The notes beneath the pieces were generated by a model. It was not told the origin of the DNA, made no database searches, and was given only the letters and a program-made list of their open reading frames with translations. Below, piece after piece: positions 37,608 to 46,395 of a stretch of 64,000 bases of DNA. Made by a program: the position numbers and the translations under genes. This DNA is from Leptolyngbya sp. NIES-3755. Lineage in GTDB: Bacteria; Cyanobacteriota; Cyanobacteriia; Leptolyngbyales; Leptolyngbyaceae. The number at the start of each line of letters is the position of its first letter. The first letter of the stretch is position 1. The stretch covers positions 753,030-817,029 of the forward strand of contig AP017308.1 in the NCBI GenBank assembly GCA_001548435.1, given 5' to 3'.

Positions 37608-38951
37608 TTAACAGTTCTGCAATCGCGTCAGTGCTACGACCAAACTATCTACCGAAGCTCGAACGGTCGAAGCAGGAGTGCCAGAATTCACCAAGATACT
37701 AAAGACGATCGGTGAATAATTTCGCGGAGTCACATAGCCCGATAGTGCTACCACACCCGAAATGGTTCCGGTCTTGGCAGATACAATTCCTTGGGCAGGT
37801 GTTCCCTGAAATCGACTGCTCAACGTGCCGCTCGTCCCTGCAACCGGAAGCGATCGACGAAACGTGGCTGCATCGGGTCTTAGTGCCATTGCTTGCAAAG
37901 TCTGGACAAATGCTTCTGCACTCGCTCGATTGCTGGCAGCGAGTCCTGAACCATCCACCATCCGATATCGATTCGGATTCACCCCTAACTCAGTGAGAAT
38001 CGATCGCACCGCTGCAACTCCGCTGGTGGTCGTATCTAAACTATTCGGGTCTTGCAAACGCCCTAAGGTTTTCAGTAATGCTTCTGCGTAGGCATTGTCG
38101 CTATCTTGATTAGTGGCAAAAATCAAAGTTGATAACGGTGGTGAACTGACAGAAGCCAATTCAACTTCTCCTTGAGGGGCAGGAGTTCGTTTTACGAGGG
38201 TTGAATTTTTCACTTGAATGCCTGCACTTGTCAACCGACTGCGAAACTCTCCCACAAAATAGTTCCCTGGATTCGGAATCGCATAAGAGTAGGTGCTGTT
38301 CTGATTCAGCATCAAACTATTAATCAGCGGTGCGTAAGGTTCACCTCGATGGTTTGGATTCCAGCTCGGATTAAATTCGGCTCCTCGAAAAGCGGTGTCA
38401 TCTCCGATCAGTTGATCCACTTGTCGAATTCCACGCTGTCGGAGTTGCTGCGTGAGCGAATTTAACTGAGCCGTTCCAAAACTCGGATCACCTTGACCAA
38501 TGACTCGCAGCGTTACCAAGGCGGGAGTGTTGCTATTTCCAAACACCGGAGTGCGAATTTGGTACTGTGCGCCCAATCGAACCAGTGCAGCAGCGGTTGT
38601 AAAAATCTTGTTGTTCGAGGCGGGTGCGAGTTGAGTAAACGGATTACGGGCGTACAAGTTACTTCTAGCACCGGGAGCGCCCTGAGTTTGAACCAGGACA
38701 CTCCAACTGGCGGGTAAGCGATCGACAATTTGATTCAATCGACTGCCCAACTGTGCGGGACAAATTCCCCCATTGACTGGAGCTTGCGTCGGACGGGCGG
38801 GAGTCGTTGGACGGGGCGGTAAGGGAAGCGGGGTGGGCTGAGTGCGAGGGGGGAGGGGAAGCGGAGTTTGAGCGTGAACTGCGAGCGTTTGAACTGCGAT
38901 CGACCAGGCAAGCGAGGCGCAAATCAGCGGAGCGAACTTCATAAGAGACAA
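37608..38951 (-). CDS. dacB: D-alanyl-D-alanine carboxypeptidase/endopeptidase (PBP4, S13 family)
   Basis: This periplasmic enzyme trims peptidoglycan stem peptides or cuts crosslinks. The 447 residues comprise a signal peptide (about 1-27), a Pro-rich linker of LPLPPR-type repeats and the S13 domain. The three penicillin-binding motifs are intact: SNNK at Ser112-Lys115, SDN at 284-286 and KTG at 393-395. It is monocistronic, next to the right end of the tRNA-Lys segment. Confidence 0.94.
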   Translation of the reverse strand: MSLMKFAPLICASLAWSIAVQTLAVHAQTPLPLPPRTQPTPLPLPPRPTTPARPTQAPVNGGICPAQLGSRLNQIVDRLPASWSVLVQTQGAPGARSNLYARNPFTQLAPASNNKIFTTAAALVRLGAQYQIRTPVFGNSNTPALVTLRVIGQGDPSFGTAQLNSLTQQLRQRGIRQVDQLIGDDTAFRGAEFNPSWNPNHRGEPYAPLINSLMLNQNSTYSYAIPNPGNYFVGEFRSRLTSAGIQVKNSTLVKRTPAPQGEVELASVSSPPLSTLIFATNQDSDNAYAEALLKTLGRLQDPNSLDTTTSGVAAVRSILTELGVNPNRYRMVDGSGLAASNRASAEAFVQTLQAMALRPDAATFRRSLPVAGTSGTLSSRFQGTPAQGIVSAKTGTISGVVALSGYVTPRNYSPIVFSILVNSGTPASTVRASVDSLVVALTRLQNC

Positions 38952-39054
38952 TTTCCGGGTGACATTTCCAACGGCATTGACTACAACACCATGAAATTTG
39001 TTGCACGATCAATCCGCAAAACACCCAGTCGATCGCACAAGAAATCGCTGCTAA

Positions 39055-40014
39055 TTATACGCTCATGGACAGCATTTTCTGAATGGGACGCAGTGCCGCG
39101 ATTCGAGTCGATTCTGGCAGGGTGATTTCAGGCGATCGATGTTTCATTGCCAGGTATAACTTTTCGAGTGTGTTTAATCGCATGTGCGGGCATTCATTAC
39201 AAGCACAATTGTTCAGCGGTGGAGCCGGAATAAACTGCTTATCAGGAGCGGCTTTCTGCATTTGGTGAATGATGCCAGGTTCGGTGACAACGATGAAAGA
39301 TGGTCGATCGCTCTTCTGACAGTATTTCAGCAACGCAGTAGTAGACCCAATGTAATCCGCATGACGTAGAACCGCTTCCTCACATTCTGGATGGGCGATC
39401 ACTTCCGCTTCGGGATGCTGAATTTTCAATTGCACCATTTTCTTCTCAGAGAAAGTTTCGTGCACGATGCAGCTTCCCTGCCACAACACCATTTCGCGTC
39501 CGGTTTGCGCCATCACATATCGACCTAGATTGCGATCGGGTGCGAAGATAATCGGCTGAGCCGCAGGAATTTGATTCACGATTTTGACCGCGTTGGCACT
39601 CGTGCAGATGATGTCACTCATTGCTTTGATGTCTGCGGTGCAATTTATGTAAGAAATTACCAAATGATCTGGGTATTTCGCCTTAAACTGCGCGAATTCA
39701 TTCGGAGGGCAGCTATCCGCGAGTGAGCATCCTGCATTCAGATCTGGTAGTAAAACGAGCTTATTTGGGTTGAGAATTTTCGCGGTTTCTGCCATGAAGT
39801 GAACGCCTGCAAAAACAATAACATCGGCATTCGTTTGAGCGGCTTGTTGAGATAGACCCAGCGAATCCCCAAGATAATCAGCAACATCCTGAATATCCGG
39901 ATCTTGGTAATAGTGTGCCAAAATCACCGCATTCAATTCGCGTTTGAGATCTGCGATCGCGCCGAATAAGTCGCGGGGCAGTGCAGGTTTTACTGGAGCA
40001 GCAGTCGTAAACAT
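39055..40014 (-). CDS. nadA: quinolinate synthase
   Basis: NadA condenses iminoaspartate with dihydroxyacetone phosphate to quinolinate for NAD synthesis, using a [4Fe-4S] cluster. The 319 residues contain [39 protein letters not shown] and [18 protein letters not shown], which provide the conserved cysteines. No nadB or nadC is adjacent. Confidence 0.95.
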   Translation of the reverse strand: MFTTAAPVKPALPRDLFGAIADLKRELNAVILAHYYQDPDIQDVADYLGDSLGLSQQAAQTNADVIVFAGVHFMAETAKILNPNKLVLLPDLNAGCSLADSCPPNEFAQFKAKYPDHLVISYINCTADIKAMSDIICTSANAVKIVNQIPAAQPIIFAPDRNLGRYVMAQTGREMVLWQGSCIVHETFSEKKMVQLKIQHPEAEVIAHPECEEAVLRHADYIGSTTALLKYCQKSDRPSFIVVTEPGIIHQMQKAAPDKQFIPAPPLNNCACNECPHMRLNTLEKLYLAMKHRSPEITLPESTRIAALRPIQKMLSMSV

Positions 40015-40576
40015 AGCGCGATCGGTTCAGTAGAGAGTTTCGATAATTATAGTCTAAATTACCAAAAACAAAAATGCTATTTTGGATATTCTTACCAAGA
40101 CTAATAAAAGAGGAAGCGCGATTTTTAGCCTGCACCGATCTATATAGATGTCTTAGAAGCCCATTAAGAACACAGACGAACGAACAGAATTCTGCGAATG
40201 ATTCTAATCGCTCTCCAGGATCTACAAAATGGAGCGATCGCAGTTTCGCCAAACTTAACCCAATCTGATAGCCTCTTTCCCTTCATTAACTCTTTGCAAA
40301 ACTCGTTAAAATCTTCATCTCCGCCATTCGTCCGAACTTTTTCCGCCAATTCTCTGACCTAACTGATCAACGCCCTCAGTTTACGCTGTTGAGAGATAAA
40401 GAACTGATGACAAAATTTGATTTTTTATCCTGCTTTAGGTAGACGCTCGGATGTAATTAGAATATCTAATGCTTCATCTTCCCTTTTCAATCATTAAGAA
40501 ATTGTATATAAGCAGCAATACGCAAACTTTCCCCTACAGTAATCTTCCGCTGACCCCTCTTTTTTTTGTTGACTCC
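40015..40576. other. 562-bp divergent intergenic region (nadA / trmL)
   Basis: This A+T-rich spacer should hold both promoters. It includes a leftward frame (about 40164-40349) with a protein-like stretch (GGDEDFNEFCKELMKGKRLSDW), but with no start codon better than TTG and no ribosome-binding site, so it is not called. No RNA element is recognised. Confidence 0.5.
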
Positions 40577-41038
40577 ATGCCTAAAGTTGTTCTTGTTCAT
40601 CCTCAAATTCCCCCCAATACCGGAAATATCGCCCGGACTTGCGCCGCCACCTGCACCGAACTCCATCTTGTCGCACCGCTTGGATTTGAAATCAGCGATC
40701 GCTATCTCAAACGTGCAGGTCTCGACTATTGGGAATTCGTTCCGCTCACGATCCACTCCTCGATCGAAGCCTTTAAAACCTATTCCAATTCTGAAGGCGG
40801 ACGCTGGATCGGTTTCAGCGCCAAAGCAACTCAGAATTTTACCCAAATCGAATATCACGATAATGACTGGCTCTTATTCGGCAGCGAAACCGACGGACTC
40901 CCGGAAGACGTAATGCAAATTTGTCCCATTCTTGCCTACATCCCCATCACTCAGCCTAAAGTTCGCGGCTACAATCTCTCGGTTAGCGCAGCACTCGGAC
41001 TGTTTGAAGCACGTCGCCAACTCGGATACCTTAGCTAG
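40577..41038 (+). CDS. trmL: tRNA (cytidine/uridine-34 2'-O)-methyltransferase
   Basis: TrmL is a SPOUT enzyme that 2'-O-methylates the wobble nucleotide of tRNA-Leu using SAM. The 153 residues match TrmL length and show HPQIPPNTGNIARTCAAT, LLFGSETDGLP and IPITQPKVRGYNLSVSAALGLFEA, the three SPOUT motifs forming the knotted SAM site. The frame is open from 40469; ATG 40577 starts directly at the first strand and is preferred. It is monocistronic. Confidence 0.93.
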   Translation: MPKVVLVHPQIPPNTGNIARTCAATCTELHLVAPLGFEISDRYLKRAGLDYWEFVPLTIHSSIEAFKTYSNSEGGRWIGFSAKATQNFTQIEYHDNDWLLFGSETDGLPEDVMQICPILAYIPITQPKVRGYNLSVSAALGLFEARRQLGYLS

Positions 41039-41833
41039 ATATCTATATATATAGACATCTGGAAATGAAACCACGATCGACGTTTTATTCCGCCTTTTAA
41101 CGCACGATCGTGGTTCATTCATGAATGAGCAAGATGCAAATTCGATATCAGAAATTAGTGATTTGGAACACTAAATCTCAGATTTTCGATAAGAAATCCG
41201 TATCAAAAAATCCATCCTTCGCGCCCGTAATTTTGCGGATTTTCTATCAAATCAATTTAAGCGATCAGGATGTAAATCAGCACTTCAACGCTTTGTCCAC
41301 CAGGGACTTCAGCAATTCATATCAGAGCGCTAAGAAAAGCAAATCGAAATTGCCTGCATGAAATTACGGTTGAGCGATGGTATGGTTTACATTAACTTCT
41401 TGTCATCAAATACGGACAGGAAACATCTTGACTAAAATCTTCAATTTGTTCTAAAAGATTTCAGTCAGATCTATCCACAAGGATTACCCTGTTCACAGTC
41501 GTGAAACCGCAAATGAATCCCATGAATTGTTCGACTCATCGCCGGATTGCAAAGATTTTCAAAATCTGGTTCAACCCTGTGGTGACTTACAATTCAGCCG
41601 ATCCAATCTGCCTTCGCGAGTTGACAGTCACTCAGACAATCTGCTATCGATTCTTTCGGATGGATACGGAAAGGCTGAGCCAGTTTTCCAAAAGTTGGAA
41701 AGTAGGGTAGTCTTGCTTGGGGATCATCGCTGACTTAACGTTAAATTGTCTGATTAAAACTTATTCGAGTGACTGGCACCAAGTTTCGGACTCGATGACA
41801 GTTAAATGCTGCACACTTTAGGAGGTCGTTTTT
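41039..41833. other. 795-bp intergenic region with inverted repeats
   Basis: Short open frames here (for example 41125-41361) have no recognisable protein, start context or conservation pattern. The region holds the large dyad at 41069-41115 and an imperfect one (GATAAGAAATCCG at 41188 against CGGATTTTCTATC at 41236). It ends in the ribosome-binding site of the LysM/M23 gene. It probably contains that gene's promoter and a long leader. Confidence 0.5.
41069..41115. repeat. inverted repeat with 11-bp perfect arms
   Basis: AACCACGATCG (41069-41079) is mirrored by CGATCGTGGTT (41105-41115) across 25 bases. With one extra A tolerated, the match extends outward to ATGAA/TTCAT. The arms end in the CGATCG core of HIP1. 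No T-run follows, so a simple terminator is unlikely. Confidence 0.6.
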
Positions 41834-43657
41834 TTGAAACGAACAGTTCCGCAAGACCCAAATTCTGTTCCTTACAGCGTACTCGACTCTGAGAGTACGG
41901 AGGAGCACCCCCGGCAGATCACACCAGAGGGAAGTCGAACCGTTCGCACCTCTGCTGCCATGCTTGGAATCGCATTTTCAGTCGGCGCTTATGGCTTAGC
42001 CGCTCCTCAGCAAGCGGAAGCCGCCCCCACTGAACCCGCGACATCTGACCTCACTCCCAGTACCACGACTTCAGCGGATGCACCCAAGGGGTCTGAACCT
42101 GCCGCCGCTGTCCCGACTGTCACTCATGCAGTTCAGGAAGGTCAAACCCTCTGGAAGATTGCAGAACTCTATGGCATCGATGTAGCAAAGCTGGCGAACC
42201 TGAACGGGTTGCAGACCACCAGCGTTCTCTCGGTCGGTCAAGTCTTGCAAGTCCCTGCGACGAACCGAACTGCGATTAGCGGTGTGCCGATTCAGTCGCT
42301 GCCCAATCTCAAAGCGGTTCCGGTCATCCCCCCGCAGGCGAACAAGCCGGAAACTGTTCCTTCAGTGGTCGTGACGCGGAAGCAATCCGCCCTAGAAGGA
42401 CTCAGACAGAATCGCGATCGATTGAAGCAAAGTTTGGCGGAGTTGAAGTCTGAGGAGTCTGCGAAAACTGAATCGACCCCTGTGCAGGTTGCGACCTTGC
42501 CCCAGTCGAATACGCCGAGCTTGACAACTTATCGAGTGAATCCAGGTGAAACCCTGTCCTCGATCGCTCAAGCACACGGTATCTCAGCCCGTGAACTGGC
42601 AGAACTCAATCAGCTTAGCAACCCGAATTTGGTGCAAGCGAATCAGTTCATCAAAGTTCCTCAAAAAATTGCTCAGGCACTTCCTCAACCTGTGGCAGCT
42701 TCTGAACCTCAAGCGTCAACCCCGACGGATGTTCAAGTGCCCACCGTTCCGAGCCTTGCCTCGACTCAAAATCCGGTCACTCCAAATGCACCGTTGGCGA
42801 TCGGTGGCGATGCTCGTCAATTTGCCTTCTCGAACCCTGCTCGGAATCGCCCTTCGGAATCGCGATCGACAGAGGTTCGTCGCAGTGATGACCAATATGT
42901 GAATACGCTGCTGTCGGAAATTTCGCGTCTGCGGGAACGGTATCAGTCTTCTCGATCGACCCCTCGCGAGGCTCCCAAAGTTTCAGCCACTGAAACTCCC
43001 ACTCCTTCGCGTCGCGTCAATCCGCAGTTCAGACCGACTTCTCCCGTGGCTGCTCTCCGCACCGAAAGCCGAAGTGTTCCAACCGCTGCGGGTCAGACTC
43101 GATTAGAGCGGATGCTGGCAGATGCCCCGAAACCGAAAACGCAAGTGGTCGCGGCGGCTCCAGCGGGATCTGAATCGTATGCACCGATTCTGCGTTCTCC
43201 AGTCGGTAAAACGGTCTCTCCGAATCTACCTTCTCTCGGTCGTCCCGATTCCTACATGCCAGGACAACGCTTCAACGGCTATATTTGGCCCGCGAAAGGT
43301 GTTCTAACTTCTCCCTACGGTTGGCGTTGGGGACGGATGCACCGAGGGATTGACATTGCGGCTCCAGTCGGAACCCCGATTATGGCAGCGGCTCCTGGTA
43401 AAGTCGTGACCGCAGGCTGGAACGATGGTGGCTATGGCAACCTCGTCGAAGTCAAACATGCAGATGGCAGTGTGACGCTCTACGCTCACAACAGTCGCAT
43501 TTTGGTTCGAGTCGGTCAGCAGGTTCGTCAGGGTCAACAGATTGCTGAGATGGGTAGCACCGGATTTAGTACCGGACCGCACTCGCACTTTGAGGTACAC
43601 CTACCGGGTCGAGGTGCTGTGAACCCGATGGCGCTCTTGCCTCAATCTCGTAGCTAA
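41834..43657 (+). CDS. LysM-domain M23 family metallopeptidase
   Basis: The 607-residue envelope protein has a hydrophobic segment (TSAAMLGIAFSVGAYGLAAP, near 36-56). LysM 1 follows (about 95-140, VQEGQTLWKIAELYGI), then LysM 2 (about 232-277, VNPGETLSSIAQAHGI). After a long Ser/Thr/Pro-rich linker comes a C-terminal M23 domain. Zinc ligands are present: His503 and Asp507 (HRGID) and HSH at 583-585. It should therefore be an active peptidoglycan endopeptidase, like NlpD/EnvC relatives that retain catalysis. TTG start follows AGGAGG (41821-41826). Confidence 0.92.
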   Translation: MKRTVPQDPNSVPYSVLDSESTEEHPRQITPEGSRTVRTSAAMLGIAFSVGAYGLAAPQQAEAAPTEPATSDLTPSTTTSADAPKGSEPAAAVPTVTHAVQEGQTLWKIAELYGIDVAKLANLNGLQTTSVLSVGQVLQVPATNRTAISGVPIQSLPNLKAVPVIPPQANKPETVPSVVVTRKQSALEGLRQNRDRLKQSLAELKSEESAKTESTPVQVATLPQSNTPSLTTYRVNPGETLSSIAQAHGISARELAELNQLSNPNLVQANQFIKVPQKIAQALPQPVAASEPQASTPTDVQVPTVPSLASTQNPVTPNAPLAIGGDARQFAFSNPARNRPSESRSTEVRRSDDQYVNTLLSEISRLRERYQSSRSTPREAPKVSATETPTPSRRVNPQFRPTSPVAALRTESRSVPTAAGQTRLERMLADAPKPKTQVVAAAPAGSESYAPILRSPVGKTVSPNLPSLGRPDSYMPGQRFNGYIWPAKGVLTSPYGWRWGRMHRGIDIAAPVGTPIMAAAPGKVVTAGWNDGGYGNLVEVKHADGSVTLYAHNSRILVRVGQQVRQGQQIAEMGSTGFSTGPHSHFEVHLPGRGAVNPMALLPQSRS

Positions 43658-43669
43658 TCGATTTAAAGT

Positions 43670-43700
43670 GGGGAAGGTGTTTCATCTTCCTCATTTTTTT
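43670..43700 (+). terminator. rho-independent terminator after the LysM/M23 gene
   Basis: GGGGAAG pairs with CTTCCTC (one G-T pair) over a nine-base loop and is followed by ATTTTTTT, starting 12 bases after the stop codon. Confidence 0.75.
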
Positions 43701-43749
43701 GTGCGATCGCTTTATTCGCGTTCTCACTTGTGGTACTCTTAGTTCATAC

Positions 43750-43822
43750 GGCTCAGTAGCTCAGTGGTTAGAGCAGGGGACTCATAAGCCCAAGGTCGCA
43801 AGTTCAAATCTCGCCTGAGCCA
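43750..43822 (+). tRNA. tRNA-Met(CAT), elongator type
   Basis: A 73-nt cloverleaf with acceptor GGCTCAG/CTGAGCC, D-arm GCTC...GAGC and loop CTCATAA (anticodon CAT), discriminator A, no encoded CCA. The acceptor begins with a paired G, unlike initiator tRNA. tRNA-Ile2(CAT) is the alternative. The anticodon stem has mismatches at both ends and the T-stem has one A-C mismatch, so some erosion or editing is possible. A broken integrase gene follows by 140 bases. Confidence 0.88.
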
Positions 43823-43906
43823 TAAGGGAAATCAAGATACAGTAGGGGTTTTGAGGAATTCCTGCTGTTTTGCGTTGGGTCATGTTGGCTCAGTTTGGGC
43901 TAGAAA

Positions 43907-43926
43907 TTGGGGTAAATTTGGGGTAA
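43907..43926 (+). repeat. tandem TTGGGGTAA 9-mers, candidate integrase arm sites
   Basis: TTGGGGTAA occurs at 43907-43915 and 43918-43926, an 11-base period. This is between the tRNA and the integrase and matches the spacing of the tandem 9-mers at the tRNA-Lys segment. Two reverse-complement copies lie in the integrase coding region (44209 and 44221). Confidence 0.5.
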
Positions 43927-43962
43927 AACGTTTGAGTATGAATGTTCCTGTTTAGGAGACAC

Positions 43963-45120
43963 ATGAATGTACTCAAACAACCCGTCACGACGCGCTTTCA
44001 AAGGTTCAGATCAAAGTTTCAAACGATCGCATTCAACTTGTCTTTTCGGTGGCTAGCAAACGTCACTACCTCTCCACTGGACTTGCGGATACTCCTAGTA
44101 ATCGCAAAATGGCAGAACGCAAGGCAGCGATGATCGAAGATGACATTTTCAAGGACAGATTTGATCCAACGCTGGAAAAATATAAGCCACAATCGGCTCT
44201 CAGCACCGTTACCCCAAGTTTTACCCCAAGTGCGCCGCCAAAAACTTCGCTGATCGAGTTGTGGGAGCAGTACACCGAGTTTCAAAGCGCTCATCTCGAA
44301 GAAACGACGATCATTCGGGATTATGGCAAAGTCGAGAAGCGTCTTCGCAAAATGCCTAAGCCGAACCTTGAGGATGCAATTGCGATCCAGACTTATCTGC
44401 TCAAGAATTACGCGGCAGAAACGGCAAAGCGTACCCTGAAGCAACTGAGTGCTTGCTGCGAATGGGCAATGCGGAAGAAGCTGGTGTCTGACAATCCGTT
44501 CAAGGAGCTTGCGAAAGAAATTCGGACAAAAAAGAAGAGTCGGGTGTCGCGCAAGCCGTTCTCTCGGACTTGTGTTCCAGCCATCATCTCAGCTTTTGAG
44601 AATGACACTTATTCCTCGAAGTTCTCTCCGATTCGGCATTCTTTCTATGCGCCGTATGTCAAATTTCTGTTTCACACAGGATGCCGACCCGAAGAAGCGA
44701 TCGCACTGAAATGGAAGCACATTGAGAAGAATCGTATTCACTTCTGTGAAGCAGTCGCTACAGATGTGAGAATTCGTAAGTCTACTAAGACACATGAACC
44801 ACGCTACTTCCCGATCAATGCAGAATTGCAGCGCATTCTAGATGCGATTAGACCGCAAGATTGCAGTCCAAATGACTTGGTGTTTCCAGCCAGAAACGGG
44901 AAAGAACTGGATACGCACAACTTCTTGAATCGCGTCTGGAAACCTGTAGTCAAGCAGTTAGTGACAGCAGGCAAGGTAAAAGAATACTTGCCTCAGTACA
45001 ACTGTCGTCACACATTCATTACTCTGTGCTTAGAAGATGGAATTTCTTCGCGTCGGGTCGCTGAATGGTGTGGGTACGTCTGTTGCAGTAATCGAAGAGC
45101 ATTACGCAGGGACAATCAAC
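43963..45120 (+). pseudogene. tyrosine-type site-specific integrase with two frameshifts
   Basis: AGGAG precedes ATG 43963 (MNVLKQPVTTR), but the arm-binding domain (VQIKVSNDRIQLVFSVASKRHYL) continues in another frame. The shift falls near the TTT at 43996-43998. The central and catalytic domains are then open, with HTGCRPEEAIALKW (first Arg) and NCRHTF. Near 45072 a second shift occurs. The catalytic-tyrosine segment VAVIEEHYAGTINLQ is in the next frame, while the open frame gives nonsense residues. The C-terminus then runs into the IS4-type element. The gene should be inactive unless both shifts are recoded. It lies just downstream of tRNA-Met, its likely target. Confidence 0.82.
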
Positions 45121-45138
45121 CTTCAGGGGGTGACAACG
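45121..45138 (+). repeat. left terminal inverted repeat of the IS4-type element
   Basis: Eighteen bases, perfectly complementary to 46378-46395. The exact outer boundary could be three bases further in (CAGGGGG...), because no target duplication fixes it. Confidence 0.85.
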
Positions 45139-45189
45139 GGCTTGAAAGGTAGCAGCGATGCCGGATAGCAGCGATAAGCTCAGAAAAAA

Positions 45190-45216
45190 AGGAGTGAAAC
45201 CAATCGATTCACTCCT
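45190..45216 (+). promoter_or_regulatory. hairpin masking the transposase ribosome-binding site
   Basis: AGGAGTGAA (45190-45198) pairs perfectly with TTCACTCCT (45208-45216) over nine bases, directly before the transposase start. The 5' arm holds the only AGGAG-like sequence here, so transcripts entering from outside would have it sequestered. IS10 and IS50, members of the same family, use comparable fold-back protection. Confidence 0.55.
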
Positions 45217-45228
45217 ACATTGTTAAAA

Positions 45229-46374
45229 ATGTTGCCTATATTCTATCAATCCTGTTTGAAATCGCAACTCTCGGCTGCTCAATTCATCACGCTCGAAATC
45301 CTTGTCGAACTGTTGCAGCAAGAACGCAGAATTACGATTGAACGACTTGCAACGCTATTTCCCCAACCGATTCTATTTGAGAGTAGACGGCGCAATCTGC
45401 AACGATTCCTGAGTTTGCCCCAGATGACACCGGAAGCGTTATGGTTTCCCATCGCTAAGCAGTGGATTAAGCAACACATTCCGCGTGGACAAACCTTACA
45501 GATTGCACTTGACCGAACGCAATGGGATAAACATAACCTGATGATGGTCAGTTTTATTTATCAGAACCGAGCCATCCCGTTGTATTGGATATGGCTCGAT
45601 AAACAAGGACAGAGTTCTCTCAAGGATCAACAAAAAGTGTTGCGCCCTGTATTTCAATTGTTGAAAAAACGTCGCTTTGTCTTATTAGGAGACCGAGAAT
45701 TCCACAGTATCGAACTCGCTGCTTGGTGTGTGCAGAACCGAGTCTCGTTCGTGTTTCGTTTACCGAAGAGTACGACTGTTCAACCAGAGACAGGTGCAAG
45801 CTTTTCGCGCCTTGATCACCTGCCGCAAGTTCCCGGTGCTGCCGAACAATATCTGCAAATCCAAGTGACACAAAAACGCGGGTTCGGCAGACATAATCTG
45901 GTGATTTATCAGAAACGCGCTTATGCTCGATCCACAACGCCTGAGGTGTGGTACTTGCTCACCAATCTCACTGATGTCAATCAAGTGCTGTTTCACTACG
46001 ATTTCAGGTTCTGCATCGAGCCAGGATTTAAGGACTTGAAATCCGGTGGCTACCACCTCGAAGATTGCCATGCTGATCCACGTCGATTTACCGCTCTACT
46101 CGTACTCATGACCCTCGCCTATTCACTCGCTTCAATCCAGGGACATCGCATTCGCAAAAAACAAGTGCAGCGCTATGTCGGTCGAGTCAAAGAACCCAAA
46201 CGCACTCAAAATCGCCACAGCCAATTTTGGATCGGCTTGTATGGAAGTTTATGGATTGGCAGTCTCAATTTGTGGTCAACCTTGGCGCATCAACTCATGG
46301 CACTCAAACCCCAAAAACGCACCTTTTTCCAGCGAGGTCTGAACGCCATTTCCTTGATCCAGTCTGCTTTGTAG
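45229..46374 (+). CDS. IS4-family transposase
   Basis: The 381-residue DDE transposase (384 if TTG 45220 is used) has LDRTQWDKHNLMMVS (first Asp), LLGDREFHSIELAAW (second Asp) and YDFRFCIEPGFKDLKSG. The last gives the YREK-type signature Y-2-R-3-E-6-K with the catalytic Glu. The gene is intact and ends three bases before the right inverted repeat, so the element may still be active. Confidence 0.93.
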   Translation: MLPIFYQSCLKSQLSAAQFITLEILVELLQQERRITIERLATLFPQPILFESRRRNLQRFLSLPQMTPEALWFPIAKQWIKQHIPRGQTLQIALDRTQWDKHNLMMVSFIYQNRAIPLYWIWLDKQGQSSLKDQQKVLRPVFQLLKKRRFVLLGDREFHSIELAAWCVQNRVSFVFRLPKSTTVQPETGASFSRLDHLPQVPGAAEQYLQIQVTQKRGFGRHNLVIYQKRAYARSTTPEVWYLLTNLTDVNQVLFHYDFRFCIEPGFKDLKSGGYHLEDCHADPRRFTALLVLMTLAYSLASIQGHRIRKKQVQRYVGRVKEPKRTQNRHSQFWIGLYGSLWIGSLNLWSTLAHQLMALKPQKRTFFQRGLNAISLIQSAL

Positions 46375-46377
46375 CTT

Positions 46378-46395
46378 CGTTGTCACCCCCTGAAG
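46378..46395 (-). repeat. right terminal inverted repeat of the IS4-type element
   Basis: Reverse complement of 45121-45138 without mismatch. The DUF3883-protein frame reads straight through it into the element. Confidence 0.85.

Larger units (their letters stand above)
45121..46395 (+). mobile_element. IS4-family insertion sequence, 1275 bp
   Basis: Perfect 18-bp terminal inverted repeats (CTTCAGGGGGTGACAACG at 45121-45138 and its complement at 46378-46395) enclose one transposase gene. The flanks (ATCAAC on the left, TCGATC on the right) show no target duplication. They belong to two unrelated broken genes, which suggests that the element made or took part in a deletion. Confidence 0.88.

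Noticed and set aside
40164-40349. Leftward 61-codon frame with protein-like composition upstream of nadA
   Set aside because: It starts only with TTG, has no ribosome-binding site and turns into low-quality sequence. It may be a decayed gene fragment, but this cannot be shown.
41125-41361. 78-codon plus-strand frame after trmL
   Set aside because: There is no start context, known motif or operon partner. It overlaps an imperfect inverted repeat and looks non-coding.
44049-45152. Integrase read as an intact 367-residue gene starting at GTG 44049
   Set aside because: This omits the arm-binding strands encoded just upstream and replaces the catalytic-tyrosine segment with out-of-frame residues, so a pseudogene call fits better.
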